DNA of 64,000 nucleotides, taken from positions 1,240,001-1,304,000 of the forward strand of contig NZ_CP007220.1 of the NCBI RefSeq assembly GCF_001632805.1, read 5' to 3'. This DNA is from Mycobacteroides chelonae CCUG 47445 (GTDB lineage: Bacteria > Actinomycetota > Actinomycetes > Mycobacteriales > Mycobacteriaceae). Positions 17,393-25,778 of the stretch are shown here, in pieces (within the stretch, counting starts at the first letter, position 1; each line of letters begins with the position of its first letter). The notes under the pieces are model-generated. The model was given only the letters and a program-made list of their open reading frames with translations, did no database searches and was not told the DNA's origin. The position numbers were made by a program, and so were the translations under genes.

Positions 17393-17398
17393 TAGGCT
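17393..17398 (+). promoter_or_regulatory. -10 box, leaderless start of DUF5302 gene
   Basis: TAGGCT ends seven bases before ATG 17406. Confidence 0.6.
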
Positions 17399-17405
17399 GA
17401 CCGGT

Positions 17406-17591
17406 ATGACCGAATCGAAGGCGAGCGGAGACTCGGCCGCGGATGATGCCAAGCGCAAGTTTCGCGAGGCCATTGACCGCAAGAACAACAAGGCCAACGC
17501 CGCCGCCGACCACAAGGACACCGCAAGCAAGCCGACCCACGCACATGGCCGGGCCGGCTCGCATCGCGAATTCCGCCGTAAGAGCGGTTAA
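17406..17591 (+). CDS. DUF5302 small protein
   Basis: Protein of 61 residues, charged, with DDAKRKFREAIDRKN in the first third and the ending AGSHREFRRKSG, the marks of the actinobacterial DUF5302 family. Cytosolic, function unknown. Start ATG 17406 fits family length and a leaderless promoter; six extra codons upstream (GTG) are possible. Convergent with the acyltransferase gene, with a four-base overlap of stops. Confidence 0.85.
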   Translation: MTESKASGDSAADDAKRKFREAIDRKNNKANAAADHKDTASKPTHAHGRAGSHREFRRKSG

Positions 17592-18889
17592 GCCTCTCGT
17601 CTCTGGCTGGCCAGCGACCGGGCGATGATCAGCCCGGCCAGTACCACCACCCAGCACACGAGGCCAAAGCCCTTGAGCCCCCACACCACTGAAGCCAAGG
17701 TGAACCCGCCGGCAGCCATCAGCGCTATCCCGACGGCCGCGCTTCGCACACCGGGATGCGCGACGTAGCCGCCGTCCCAGCCGGGCAAGGGGTTGTTCTC
17801 CAGCGGTCGCAGGGCCAGGAAGAGGCCCGTCACCAGGATGCTCATCGTCACCACCTGAAGCACTGACAAGAAGACGAAATTCGTTGCCGTGGTGTCGTAT
17901 CGGGGGAATCCCAGGAAATCGAACACCAGGTGCATGCCCAGCAGTGCGGGCATGTGCCAGAGGTACAGCGTCATCGCGCCCGAGTTGCCGATGGCCACCG
18001 CCCACCAGACCCGTGGGCGCTGAGCCCATCGATTGATGGCAGGCATCGCCGCGATGGCCAACGCCGACAGGACGATCGCGTGCCCGGCCAACACCAGCGA
18101 CGGCGGGATCATGTTCGGCACCTTCTGGCCGGCCACCCCGACCAGGCTGATGGTGTACGGGCCGAACGTCACCAGCGCGATGTTGATCGCGAAGACAGTT
18201 GCGGCGAGCATCAACGCCGCCTTCTGGGTGATCAGCTGCCGGCGGTACCCCACGCCTAAAACCGCCGGCAGCAGCCACACCACGAAGTTCACGTATCCGA
18301 TGCCGGCGGGAGCCCCCAGCCCCAGCCGCAGCACGTCAACTGCCGCGATACCCAGGTAGATCCCCGCCAGTGCGCCGAGCATGCTCCGCGTGGTCGTGAT
18401 GCGGGCAAGCAACGGAACCGCCGCCAGTACCAGCACGTAGGCGCCCAGGAACCACAGGAGCTGGGTGCTCACCCCAGCCACCGGCTCGTACACGTGCAGC
18501 GGCAGGATCTGCCGAAGAATGATCAGCGCCGCCGCCCAGAAGCCCAGGTAGTAGAACACCGGGCGGTACAGGCGGGTGCAGCGATGCATGAGCCAGGATC
18601 CCCAGCTGGTACCGGGCTTCCAGGAGCCCACGCTCGCGGCTACCCCGGCGAAGAAGAACAGCGGCATGATTTGAAAAACCCAGGTGAGTGCCTGGAAAAC
18701 GGGGCGGCCGTTGAGCAGGTTGCCCCACAGCAACACGCCGTTGTCGATGGCGCTCACCGCCATGACGGTGTGCCCCAGGACCACGCCGACCAGCGACACG
18801 ATCCGGATCACGTCAAGTGCGCGGTCGCGCGTTGCCGCCGTGGCGGCGCCCACCTCATCGGCGGTGGGCAGGCCCAGAGTCATCGTCAT
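17588..18889 (-). CDS. acyltransferase family 3 membrane protein (OafA-like)
   Basis: Membrane protein of 433 residues with about ten TM segments. The first segment carries RALDVIRIVSLVGVVLGHT, where the His is the conserved catalytic residue of acyltransferase-3 proteins, and MPLFFFAGVAASVG follows (about 75-88) in place of the family FFVLSGF motif. Such enzymes O-acetylate or acylate cell-surface sugars and lipids. No partner gene is adjacent. A spaced inverted repeat (18892-18951) lies just upstream of the start. Confidence 0.85.
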   Translation of the reverse strand: MTMTLGLPTADEVGAATAATRDRALDVIRIVSLVGVVLGHTVMAVSAIDNGVLLWGNLLNGRPVFQALTWVFQIMPLFFFAGVAASVGSWKPGTSWGSWLMHRCTRLYRPVFYYLGFWAAALIILRQILPLHVYEPVAGVSTQLLWFLGAYVLVLAAVPLLARITTTRSMLGALAGIYLGIAAVDVLRLGLGAPAGIGYVNFVVWLLPAVLGVGYRRQLITQKAALMLAATVFAINIALVTFGPYTISLVGVAGQKVPNMIPPSLVLAGHAIVLSALAIAAMPAINRWAQRPRVWWAVAIGNSGAMTLYLWHMPALLGMHLVFDFLGFPRYDTTATNFVFLSVLQVVTMSILVTGLFLALRPLENNPLPGWDGGYVAHPGVRSAAVGIALMAAGGFTLASVVWGLKGFGLVCWVVVLAGLIIARSLASQRREA

Positions 18890-18891
18890 GC

Positions 18892-18951
18892 ACCTAGCGT
18901 CGCCGAGCGCCGATCGCCGACACAGCGCGTCGCTACGCGATCTCGCTAGGT
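18892..18951. repeat. spaced inverted repeat upstream of acyltransferase gene
   Basis: ACCTAGCG (18892-18899) and CGCTAGGT (18944-18951) are perfect complements with 44 bases between, directly before the ATG at 18889. Could be two half-sites of a regulator or chance. Confidence 0.35.
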
Positions 18952-18978
18952 AGTTTCCCCTGGGCCCGCCGAGTAGGA

Positions 18979-19437
18979 CTAGCCGCCGAGCGCGGCGATG
19001 AGGTCCTTGATCTTGGCGGCCTCGTCCTCGGTGACCTGCTCCTCGGATTCGACCGCTGTCAGGAAGCCGACCTTGAGCCCTGCGCCATTCGCGGTTTCCT
19101 GTGCGGTGAGCCGGGCGCGCCGACGTGCGGTGTACAGACGCTGGCCCAGCGTCGCGCTGGGGCTGTTGGCCGCATCCTTCATCAGATCGTCGTAGCGATG
19201 GCGCACCCCGCTCAGCGCGACGATCACCGAGGGCGTCACGCGGCTGCGGCCGGCGGCCTTCGAGATCGCGCCCTCAAGCTTGCGCAGTCCACTCAGCACG
19301 ACGGCGACGCGTTCGCCGTACTCGGCGTCGCTGGGTTCGGGCAGGGTGTCGATGGCGGAGGCGTACATGTGCACCGCCGCATCGACGAGGCTGACAATGA
19401 CTGGGGCTTCGCCGTCATCCGGCACGACTTCAGGCAC
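18979..19437 (-). CDS. XRE-type helix-turn-helix protein
   Basis: Protein of 152 residues. The C-terminal 60 residues form a Cro/C1 helix-turn-helix (LGQRLYTARRRARLTAQETA, then GLKVGFLTAVESEEQV), while the N-terminal 90 are helical with no known domain (VDAAVHMYASAIDTLPEP). Start: the frame is open to 19527, but GTG 19437 has AAGGAG ten bases upstream, so it is preferred. HTH at the C-terminus is less usual than at the N-terminus. Target unknown. Confidence 0.7.
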   Translation of the reverse strand: MPEVVPDDGEAPVIVSLVDAAVHMYASAIDTLPEPSDAEYGERVAVVLSGLRKLEGAISKAAGRSRVTPSVIVALSGVRHRYDDLMKDAANSPSATLGQRLYTARRRARLTAQETANGAGLKVGFLTAVESEEQVTEDEAAKIKDLIAALGG

Positions 19438-19649
19438 GACCCATCGACTCCTTCTGAAAAGACCGGTAACGACCCCGAAGTAGGCGGGGGTCGCCGACAA
19501 CTTAGCGCCGATCCACAGCCCGGACAACCCCTATCGGATGAACGGTTTCTGATCCGAGTGTCTAGCCGAGGGTGTGCGAACTGTGCTGTGCTACCAACCT
19601 TTTCGGCAGTACAGCTGTGGTCATGGGGTATGGCGGCAACAGATCTTGA
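19438..19649. other. intergenic region, nothing clear
   Basis: 212 bases between the HTH gene start and the MFS gene stop. No tRNA-like cloverleaf, strong hairpin or small gene seen. Confidence 0.5.
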
Positions 19650-20858
19650 TTAGCCGGTGCTCACCGGTGCGACTGGTTTCACTCGGCGCGGGCGTTCTTG
19701 CCAGATGACGGCGATCAGACACAACGCGGCCAGGGCGGCCACGGCGAGTGCGAACGTGACGCCCGCGGTGCGCAGTCCCCACGCTTGAGCGGCCAGGCCC
19801 TCGCCGATGACCGGTAGGGCGATTCCCACATAGGCCACCACGAAGTAGCTGGAAGTCACCTCGGCGCGGTTGTCCTCGGGGGTCCGGTCGGCGATGGAGG
19901 CGAGTCCGCGGCTGAAGCTGATGCCCTGTCCGATGCCCACCACGACAGCGCTGGCCAGGTACCAGGGCAGTGAGGAGGTATGCAGGGCCACCACGACGAG
20001 CAGCATCCCGGTCAGCAGGATTGCGCAGCCAAGGATAAGCGCCTTGGCGGCCGGTACCTGCCGGACGAGAATCTGTGCCACACAAGAAGATCCGAAGGTC
20101 AGGAAGACACTTGCCCCGGCCACCGCGTGGTTGTCGATATCGAGTACCCCGGACAGGAACCCGGGTGCCACTGCCGTGAAGGATCCGAGCGCCGCGAATC
20201 CCGCGAATCCGGCCGTCGCCGCTGCCGCGAATGTCACCCGGACCTCGGGAGGCAGCGAAAGGCGTTGCACACCAAGTTTTCCGTGCCTCGGTGCGGTCTC
20301 GGGTGCCAGCAGCAGGGCGACCACGGCGATCGACACAAGTCCGATATGAACGATGAAGGCCAGATGTGTGGGCCAGGGCGCGTATTGAACGAGAACACCG
20401 GCCACCAAGGGGCCCAGTCCAAGGCCGCCGGTATTGGCGACGGTGGCCACGGCGGCGGCCCGTCCTCGCCATTGCTCGGGTGCCGCCTCGATGACGGCGA
20501 CGGTAGCGGCACCGGTGAAAAATCCTGCGGACAGTCCCGAGACGATGCGTGCGATCAGCAGCAGCGGAACCGAGTCGACGAACAGGAAGATGACCGAGCT
20601 GAGGATGGCGAATCCTGCACCGGTCAGCAACAGCGGACGACGGCCGAGAACATCAGACCAGCCGCCGAACATCAGCAGTGCGAACAGCACGCCTGCGGCA
20701 TAGGTGGCGTAGACGACCGTGGTGGTGAGCACGGAGAAATGCATCTGCTGTGAGTACAACGCGTACATGGGAGTGGGCATTGTGGTGCCGATCATGACTG
20801 CCGAGAAGCTGAACGCCAGCAGGATGAACGCGGCTGAGCGAGGCAAGCGAGCAATCAC
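19650..20858 (-). CDS. MFS transporter
   Basis: Protein of 402 residues with 12 predicted TM helices and the major facilitator signature between TM2 and TM3 (GGWSDVLGRRPLLLTGA, about 66-82). The ARIVSGLSAGFFTGAA string in TM4 resembles drug-efflux members. Start GTG 20858, with a TACAGT -10 five bases upstream, suggests a leaderless transcript. Substrate cannot be told. No regulator gene is adjacent apart from the HTH protein 212 bases downstream. Confidence 0.88.
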   Translation of the reverse strand: MIARLPRSAAFILLAFSFSAVMIGTTMPTPMYALYSQQMHFSVLTTTVVYATYAAGVLFALLMFGGWSDVLGRRPLLLTGAGFAILSSVIFLFVDSVPLLLIARIVSGLSAGFFTGAATVAVIEAAPEQWRGRAAAVATVANTGGLGLGPLVAGVLVQYAPWPTHLAFIVHIGLVSIAVVALLLAPETAPRHGKLGVQRLSLPPEVRVTFAAAATAGFAGFAALGSFTAVAPGFLSGVLDIDNHAVAGASVFLTFGSSCVAQILVRQVPAAKALILGCAILLTGMLLVVVALHTSSLPWYLASAVVVGIGQGISFSRGLASIADRTPEDNRAEVTSSYFVVAYVGIALPVIGEGLAAQAWGLRTAGVTFALAVAALAALCLIAVIWQERPRRVKPVAPVSTG

Positions 20859-20863
20859 AACTC

Positions 20864-20869
20864 ACTGTA
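20864..20869 (-). promoter_or_regulatory. -10 box, leaderless start of MFS gene
   Basis: Minus strand TACAGT ends five bases before GTG 20858. Confidence 0.5.
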
Positions 20870-20901
20870 AGTCGGGAGGGGGTCGTCTCATTCCGCCGCG
20901 A

Positions 20902-22536
20902 TTAATGGGCAATCGCCTTTTCCGCGCCGATGCCTGTCAGGGAGCGCACCTCCATCTCGGCGTTCAACCCGGGATCGCCCTTGTCGTTGGAGGTGAGCGT
21001 CCCGATGATGCCCAGCAGGAAGGCCAGCGGAATCGACACGATGCCCGGGTTGGCGAGCGGGAACCAGGCGAAGTCGGCCCCGGGGATCATCGCGGTCTTG
21101 GCTCCAGAGACGGCAGGGGAGAAGACAATGAGCACGATGGTGCAGATCAGGCCGCCGTACATGCTCCACAGCGCGCCGCGGGTATTGAACCGCGCCCAGT
21201 ACAGCGAGTACACGATGGTCGGCAGATTGGCAGCCGCCGCGACCGCGAAGGCCAGCGCCACCAGGAACGCGACGTTCTGCCCGTTGGCCAGGATGCCGAG
21301 CCCGATCGCGATGACACCCAGCACCACTGCGGTGATCCGCGACACCCGGACCTGCTCTGTTTCAGAGACGTTGTGGCCCTTGATGACCGAGGCGTAGATG
21401 TCATGTGCGAAGGAGGCCGATGCGGTGATGGTCAGCCCGGCGACCACCGCGAGAATCGTGGCGAAGGCCACCGCCGAGATAACCGCCAACAGGATTACGC
21501 CGCCGAGTTCGAAGGCCAACAGCGGTGCGGCCGAGTTCTGCCCGCCCGCTGCCGCCAGGATGCGATCGGGTCCGACGAGTGCCGCGGCGCCGTATCCCAG
21601 AGCCAGGGTGAACAGGTAGAAGGCGCCAATCAGTCCGATCGCCCACACCACCGAACGCCGTGCCTCCTTGGCGGTGGGGACGGTGTAGAAGCGCATCAAG
21701 ACGTGGGGGAGACCGGCGGTGCCCAGGACCAGCGCGAGTCCGAGCGACAGGAAGTTGATCTTCGATGTCAACGAGCCGCCGTACTGGGCGCCCGGCGCCA
21801 GAACATCGCGGGACGCAACACCTTTGGTGTGGCTGTCGGAGACGGCGTGCTGCGCCGCGCCGAGGATGTCGGAGAAGTTGAAACCGAACTTGGCGAATAC
21901 CGCGGCCGTCATGAGTGCGGCGCCGCTGATCAGCAAGACCGCCTTGATGATCTGCACCCAGGTGGTGCCCTTCATTCCGCCCACCAGGACGTAGACGATC
22001 ATGAGCACGCCAACCACGCCGATCACAATCGATTGGCCCCATCGACTGTGAATGTTGAGCAGAAGTGCCACCAGGCCTCCGGCGCCCGCCATCTGCGCGA
22101 GTAGGTAGAACAGTGACACCGTCAGGGTGGACGTGGCCGCCGCCAGGCGCACCGGGCGCTGCCTAAGCCGGAAGCTCAGCACATCGGCCATGGTGAATTT
22201 GCCTGTGTTGCGCAGTAATTCGGCCACGAGAAGCAGGGCCACCAGCCACGCCACCAGGAACCCGATGGAATACAGGAAGCCGTCATAGCCGTACACCGCG
22301 ATGGCCCCGGCGATTCCGAGAAAGCTTGCGGCGGAAAGGTAGTCGCCGGCGATGGCGATGCCGTTCTGTGGGCCGGAGAAGGCGCGGCCGCCGGTGAAGA
22401 AGCCCTCTGCGGTCTTGTTGCTACCGCTGGCCCGGATGACGAGGTAGAGGGTGACGGCGACGAAGACGGTGAAGATCGCGATGTTGGTGGCCGGATTGCC
22501 GACGGTTTCGGCCGCCAGCGTCGACATGGTGCTCAT
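20902..22536 (-). CDS. sodium/solute symporter, ActP/MctC-like monocarboxylate transporter
   Basis: Protein of 544 residues with about 13 TM helices of the SSS family. Seen: GGRAFSGPQNGIAIAGDYLSAA (shown in part, about 48-70), the acetate/glycolate permease signature; VGGMKGTTWVQIIKA; and GTAGLPHVLMRFYTVP (about 268-283). It imports acetate or other short monocarboxylates with sodium or protons. It overlaps the DUF485 gene by four bases, the same pairing as yjcH-actP in E. coli and in actinobacteria. Confidence 0.92.
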   Translation of the reverse strand: MSTMSTLAAETVGNPATNIAIFTVFVAVTLYLVIRASGSNKTAEGFFTGGRAFSGPQNGIAIAGDYLSAASFLGIAGAIAVYGYDGFLYSIGFLVAWLVALLLVAELLRNTGKFTMADVLSFRLRQRPVRLAAATSTLTVSLFYLLAQMAGAGGLVALLLNIHSRWGQSIVIGVVGVLMIVYVLVGGMKGTTWVQIIKAVLLISGAALMTAAVFAKFGFNFSDILGAAQHAVSDSHTKGVASRDVLAPGAQYGGSLTSKINFLSLGLALVLGTAGLPHVLMRFYTVPTAKEARRSVVWAIGLIGAFYLFTLALGYGAAALVGPDRILAAAGGQNSAAPLLAFELGGVILLAVISAVAFATILAVVAGLTITASASFAHDIYASVIKGHNVSETEQVRVSRITAVVLGVIAIGLGILANGQNVAFLVALAFAVAAAANLPTIVYSLYWARFNTRGALWSMYGGLICTIVLIVFSPAVSGAKTAMIPGADFAWFPLANPGIVSIPLAFLLGIIGTLTSNDKGDPGLNAEMEVRSLTGIGAEKAIAH

Positions 22537-22925
22537 GCCTGTTCCACCTCGGCGCGGATGGCTGCGGCCTTCGGATCCAGCTCGCGGTTGGCGAATCTGA
22601 CATAGAGGCCGGTGATGACGAAGGTCGTGAGGAACTGGCCAAGGCCCAGCACGAGTCCCACGTTGATGTTGCCGACGAGTTTGATCGCCATGAAGTCATG
22701 GGCGAACGCGCCCAGCACCAGGTACAGGCCGTACCATGCGAGAAAGAATGCCGTCATGGGAAAAATGAAGCGGCGCAATGTCTTCCGAAGTTCCTGAAAC
22801 TCAGGGCTGCTCTGGATTTCCAGGGCTCGTTCGGTGGAGAGCTCGGTCGGATCGATCGCGGTCAACGCTGGCTCCTTATGGGTACCTGTAAGGGTGCTGG
22901 GAGAGCGTAATGAGAGCTGAGTCAC
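22533..22925 (-). CDS. DUF485 membrane protein (YjcH-like)
   Basis: Protein of 130 residues with two TM helices (about 56-78 and 88-112) and the DUF485 marks SPEFQELRKTLRRFIFPM and LYVRFANRELDP. YjcH-type proteins are the small partner encoded with ActP symporters; their exact role is unsettled. Start GTG 22925; a later ATG/GTG is possible because the first 20 residues look poorly conserved. Coupled to the symporter by a four-base overlap. Confidence 0.9.
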   Translation of the reverse strand: MTQLSLRSPSTLTGTHKEPALTAIDPTELSTERALEIQSSPEFQELRKTLRRFIFPMTAFFLAWYGLYLVLGAFAHDFMAIKLVGNINVGLVLGLGQFLTTFVITGLYVRFANRELDPKAAAIRAEVEQA

Positions 22926-22988
22926 AGCGGCGGGGTTTCTGGCGCTGGTTTGTCAGGTGTTCACCTGAGGGGCTGTAGGAGCGGTGGC

Positions 22989-24017
22989 TCACACGGTCCG
23001 GTGTACCGACTCATCCCCGTATTGCTGGTTGACCGCGCGCAAGAATTTCTCGGCGTCGGTGGGCTCAACCGGAGGCAGGTGGATTGTTTCGCTGACGATG
23101 CCATCGGGCAGGCGCGGCTCGGAGCCGACGTCGGGGATGAAGTTTTTCAGGGCGCCATCGGTGAAGGGCACGCCGGACTTGACCTGATTGTTGGAGACCA
23201 GGTCGAATGCCCGCGTCATCGCGTCGCGGGATTCCTCGGGCAGCGCTGCTTTGATCGCGGCGATCTCGGTGGCGGACTTCCCATCGAATGACTGCGCGAA
23301 CTCGTACAGGTACTGCAGTTGGTTAGACGGGATGGTGACGCTCTTACCCGCGGCGAGATCCTTGAGCTGCCGATCATCCAAGAGTGACGCGGCGTTTACC
23401 CTGCTCAGCACGTTCTGATCGCGCTGGCTGTCCGCCTGAAAATGCTCCCCGTCCCGATTTCCCTGTGCGGGAGTCAGTCCGCAGAAGGGGTTGAACGAGG
23501 CCGACAATTCATCGCAGATGGCGTCGATCTGCTGCTGGGCTTCCAGTTCGGCGGCCCACCACTTGTCGTAGGCCTTGCGCATCATCCGCGTGAACTTGGC
23601 GGCGCTTTGATTCGCCTTCTCGATGACCTCCGCGCTGGCGTCGGGCTGCATGATCCAGCTGACGGTGAGGTCCTCGGCCACGGTGTAGCCATGGTCGCTG
23701 GCCTCGTTGTACAGGTCGACAGCCTCGCGGCGGTACTCGATCGACTGGAACTCCAGGGTGACCAAGGCCTTCGGGGCGTCATCGAGCAGCACCTGGGTGG
23801 CCAGGTAGATCGTCTTCTCGTCACTGGCCGCCGTGTCCTGGATCGCGCGCGCGGTTTCGCCGTCCCACGGAAGGCCTCCGGGCATATCGACCGAATGCTT
23901 GTAGTCCTGGGCGCGATGTTGCAGCTCGGTGGCGGTCAGCATCGCCAGGCGCAACGGCACGATCGACTGTTCGGGATGGTTGGTCAACAACCTTCGGGCC
24001 GAGTAATCCGACTTCAT
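22989..24017 (-). CDS. WXG-headed protein sharing a domain with the 799-residue T7SS protein
   Basis: Protein of 342 residues, no signal peptide. LPWDGETARA (WDG at 51-53) is WXG-like, followed by long helices with WWAAELEAQQQIDAICDEL. Residues 207-280 (from VNAASLLDDRQLKDLAAG) align without gaps for about 70 residues with 201-275 of the protein at 6668-9067. The C-terminal part of that larger protein is missing here. Start ATG 24017 overlaps the stop of the 97-residue gene as ATGA; a longer open frame to 24242 overlaps that gene and is rejected. Probably a T7SS substrate with the small protein as partner; no lipoprotein gene is adjacent. Confidence 0.7.
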   Translation of the reverse strand: MKSDYSARRLLTNHPEQSIVPLRLAMLTATELQHRAQDYKHSVDMPGGLPWDGETARAIQDTAASDEKTIYLATQVLLDDAPKALVTLEFQSIEYRREAVDLYNEASDHGYTVAEDLTVSWIMQPDASAEVIEKANQSAAKFTRMMRKAYDKWWAAELEAQQQIDAICDELSASFNPFCGLTPAQGNRDGEHFQADSQRDQNVLSRVNAASLLDDRQLKDLAAGKSVTIPSNQLQYLYEFAQSFDGKSATEIAAIKAALPEESRDAMTRAFDLVSNNQVKSGVPFTDGALKNFIPDVGSEPRLPDGIVSETIHLPPVEPTDAEKFLRAVNQQYGDESVHRTV

Positions 24018-24307
24018 CGCGGCCTCGACAGAGACGCGGCCGAAAGGATGGTCTGGCGCACGTACTCTTCGGTATCCCCGAACCGGGTCTGTGCTTGCTC
24101 GGACAAGTCGGCCATGTTGACGCAGCGCGCCGCGAACATGCGCTGTAGCTCGGGGATGACTTCGGTGACCAGTCGTCTGACGGCAGTCAGCGATGGAGCA
24201 TCCCCCGCTTCGACCCTCGTGGGGTTGTCGGCCCGGCTGCACAGTTTGTGGGCCTGTTCTCGTAATTCCGGCGACAGCTTGCGCAACGCCTCTAGATCAA
24301 CGTCCAA
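24014..24307 (-). CDS. small helical T7SS-like partner protein
   Basis: Protein of 97 residues, helical, starting MDVDLEALRKLSPELREQAH, the pattern of EspC/Esx-like small proteins upstream of large WXG-headed genes. No WXG turn or YxxxD/E tail is evident. The start is TTG 24307 and is uncertain: no good ribosome site is seen and no ECF promoter like those of the other two cassettes was found in the 107 bases upstream. Overlap of four bases with the next gene shows coupling. Confidence 0.55.
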   Translation of the reverse strand: MDVDLEALRKLSPELREQAHKLCSRADNPTRVEAGDAPSLTAVRRLVTEVIPELQRMFAARCVNMADLSEQAQTRFGDTEEYVRQTILSAASLSRPR

Positions 24308-24414
24308 TTGGCCTGACAGCGGCAGCCTCCCCGAACACTGTGATCTTGGTCGCCCAAGTTGCCGTAGCGTAGCACCGCTGGCGTTGTCAAAGTTCAGAAG
24401 GAAGGAATGTCACA

Positions 24415-24999
24415 TTGGCGAAATTGCAGCTTGCGCAAGACCCGGCCGCCGATGAGTTGCTGGAGGAGAATCCGCTAGCGCTTCTGATCGCCATGCTCCT
24501 CGATCAACAGATTCCTATGGAGGTCGCGTTCGCCGGGCCGAAGAAGATCGCCGACCGGATCGGCGGTATCGACGCGCACCAGATTGCGGAGTACGACCCC
24601 GACAAATTTGTGGCCCTCTGTTCCGAACGGCCCGCGATCCATCGATTCCCCGGCTCGATGGCCAAGCGTGTCCAGGTGCTCGCGCAGGAGATCGTCGATG
24701 AGTACGACGGCCGCGCCGAGAACATCTGGAAGAGCGGCGATCCGAACGGCGCCGAGCTGCTCAAGCGGCTCAAGGCGCTGCCTGGTTTCGGTGAGCAGAA
24801 GGCCAAGATCTTTGTGGCGCTGCTGGGCAAGCAGTACGGGGTTCAGCCCAAGGATTGGCGCAAGGCCGCCGGAAATTACGGTGAGAAAGACACCCACCTG
24901 TCGGTTGCGGACGTCGTCGATGGCGAGTCGCTCGGGCTGGTGCGCGCCCATAAGAAGGAAATGAAGGCTGCGGCAAAAGCAAAGGCGGCCAAGGCATAA
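24415..24999 (+). CDS. HhH-GPD family DNA repair-like protein (Rv1156-like)
   Basis: Protein of 194 residues in the helix-hairpin-helix/GPD glycosylase superfamily: DQQIPMEVAFAGPKKI (about 31-46) and the hairpin LKALPGFGEQKAKIFVALL (about 119-137). Base-excision enzymes of this fold have a catalytic Asp after the hairpin; here the equivalent stretch is PKDWRKAAGNYG, so an Asp is present, but activity is unproven. A Lys/Ala-rich tail may bind DNA. Start TTG 24415 has GAAGGA upstream. Opens the stretch collinear with M. tuberculosis. Confidence 0.85.
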   Translation: MAKLQLAQDPAADELLEENPLALLIAMLLDQQIPMEVAFAGPKKIADRIGGIDAHQIAEYDPDKFVALCSERPAIHRFPGSMAKRVQVLAQEIVDEYDGRAENIWKSGDPNGAELLKRLKALPGFGEQKAKIFVALLGKQYGVQPKDWRKAAGNYGEKDTHLSVADVVDGESLGLVRAHKKEMKAAAKAKAAKA

Positions 25000-25028
25000 A
25001 GCCCTGACCGCCTCGCTTGTGTCGTGAA

Positions 25029-25682
25029 CTACGGCAGCGCCGCGAACAGCGGTGCCGACGGGACCACCCCAACACCGGGAGCGGTGGCGGCGGGCAGCCC
25101 GGCGACGGGAGCCGCTGCGGCTGCCGGGATTCCGTTGACCAGGGCCGGCGGAATCAGCGTCTGCTGCACTCCGGCAGGCAGCAGCTTGGGCAGGTTGGTG
25201 GCCCACAGATCAACGGTCTGGGTGACACCGTCTGCACCGGGGATCTGCGAAACGCCGGGCACGCTGCTGGTTGCGGGAACCGATGCGGGGGACAGCGCCT
25301 GGGCGGCCGCCGGGGTCAGTGCCTGAGCGGCAGCCGGAGGCAGCGCAGGTGCGGCGGGGGCCAGCCCCGGAACCTGAGCGGCCGGCGCGGCGGGAGCCAG
25401 GCCCGGAACCTGAGCAGCCGGTGCCGCGGGAGCGACGGCAGGCAGCGCCGGTGCGGCCGGTGCGGCAATCGCGGCGGGTGCCGCGGGAGCCACCGGAGCG
25501 GCGGCGGGTGCGTTACCGAAGCCCGAAGCGGCCTGGCCCAGGATCGCGGCGGGGTTGGTCGGGTTCGGCCCCGGGGCGGGGATGGGGTCAGCGCTGGCGG
25601 TCGACGCCAGGCCCAGCGCCAGGCCGGCCGACGCGAAGGCCGCGATCGACGCGCCCATGAAGACGTTGGTGATCCGTGACAT
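25029..25682 (-). CDS. Ala/Pro-rich exported protein (Rv1158c/Rv1157c-like)
   Basis: Protein of 217 residues with a signal peptide ending around STASA (residue 31) before DPIPAPG. The middle is Ala/Pro rich with two exact tandem copies of APAAPAAQVPGL and two of AAAQALTPA/AAAQALSPA. The C-terminal 80 residues contain VDLWATNLPKLLPAGVQQ, the likely folded part. Start ATG 25682 has GGAG six bases upstream. Located next to pimE as in M. tuberculosis. Role unknown; probably cell-wall associated. Confidence 0.8.
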   Translation of the reverse strand: MSRITNVFMGASIAAFASAGLALGLASTASADPIPAPGPNPTNPAAILGQAASGFGNAPAAAPVAPAAPAAIAAPAAPALPAVAPAAPAAQVPGLAPAAPAAQVPGLAPAAPALPPAAAQALTPAAAQALSPASVPATSSVPGVSQIPGADGVTQTVDLWATNLPKLLPAGVQQTLIPPALVNGIPAAAAAPVAGLPAATAPGVGVVPSAPLFAALP

Positions 25683-25745
25683 ATTGAACTCCAATGCTGT
25701 TTCGCTAGACGTGATTACTGGTGTTAAACGCCAAGGTAATCCGTT

Positions 25746-25771
25746 ACGCGTGTTACTCAAGTGACGCGTGT
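25746..25771. repeat. direct repeat between Ala/Pro-rich gene and pimE
   Basis: ACGCGTGT occurs at 25746-25753 and 25764-25771, 18 bases apart, in the divergent promoter region just before the pimE ATG. Possible regulator half-sites. Confidence 0.3.
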
Positions 25772-25778
25772 GGCGTAG

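Noticed and set aside
17346..18278. Upstream extension of the TcmP methyltransferase frame
   Set aside because: It covers DUF5302 and the acyltransferase in the wrong frame; family N-terminus begins at 17345.
20719..22104. 461-codon open frame antisense to the symporter gene
   Set aside because: Codon use and composition (runs of Asp, His, Arg, Gly) are those of a shadow of the GC-rich minus-strand gene; no domain seen.
24308..24414. Search for the ECF promoter in front of the third T7SS-like pair
   Set aside because: No GGAAC/CGTC pair at proper spacing on the minus strand.
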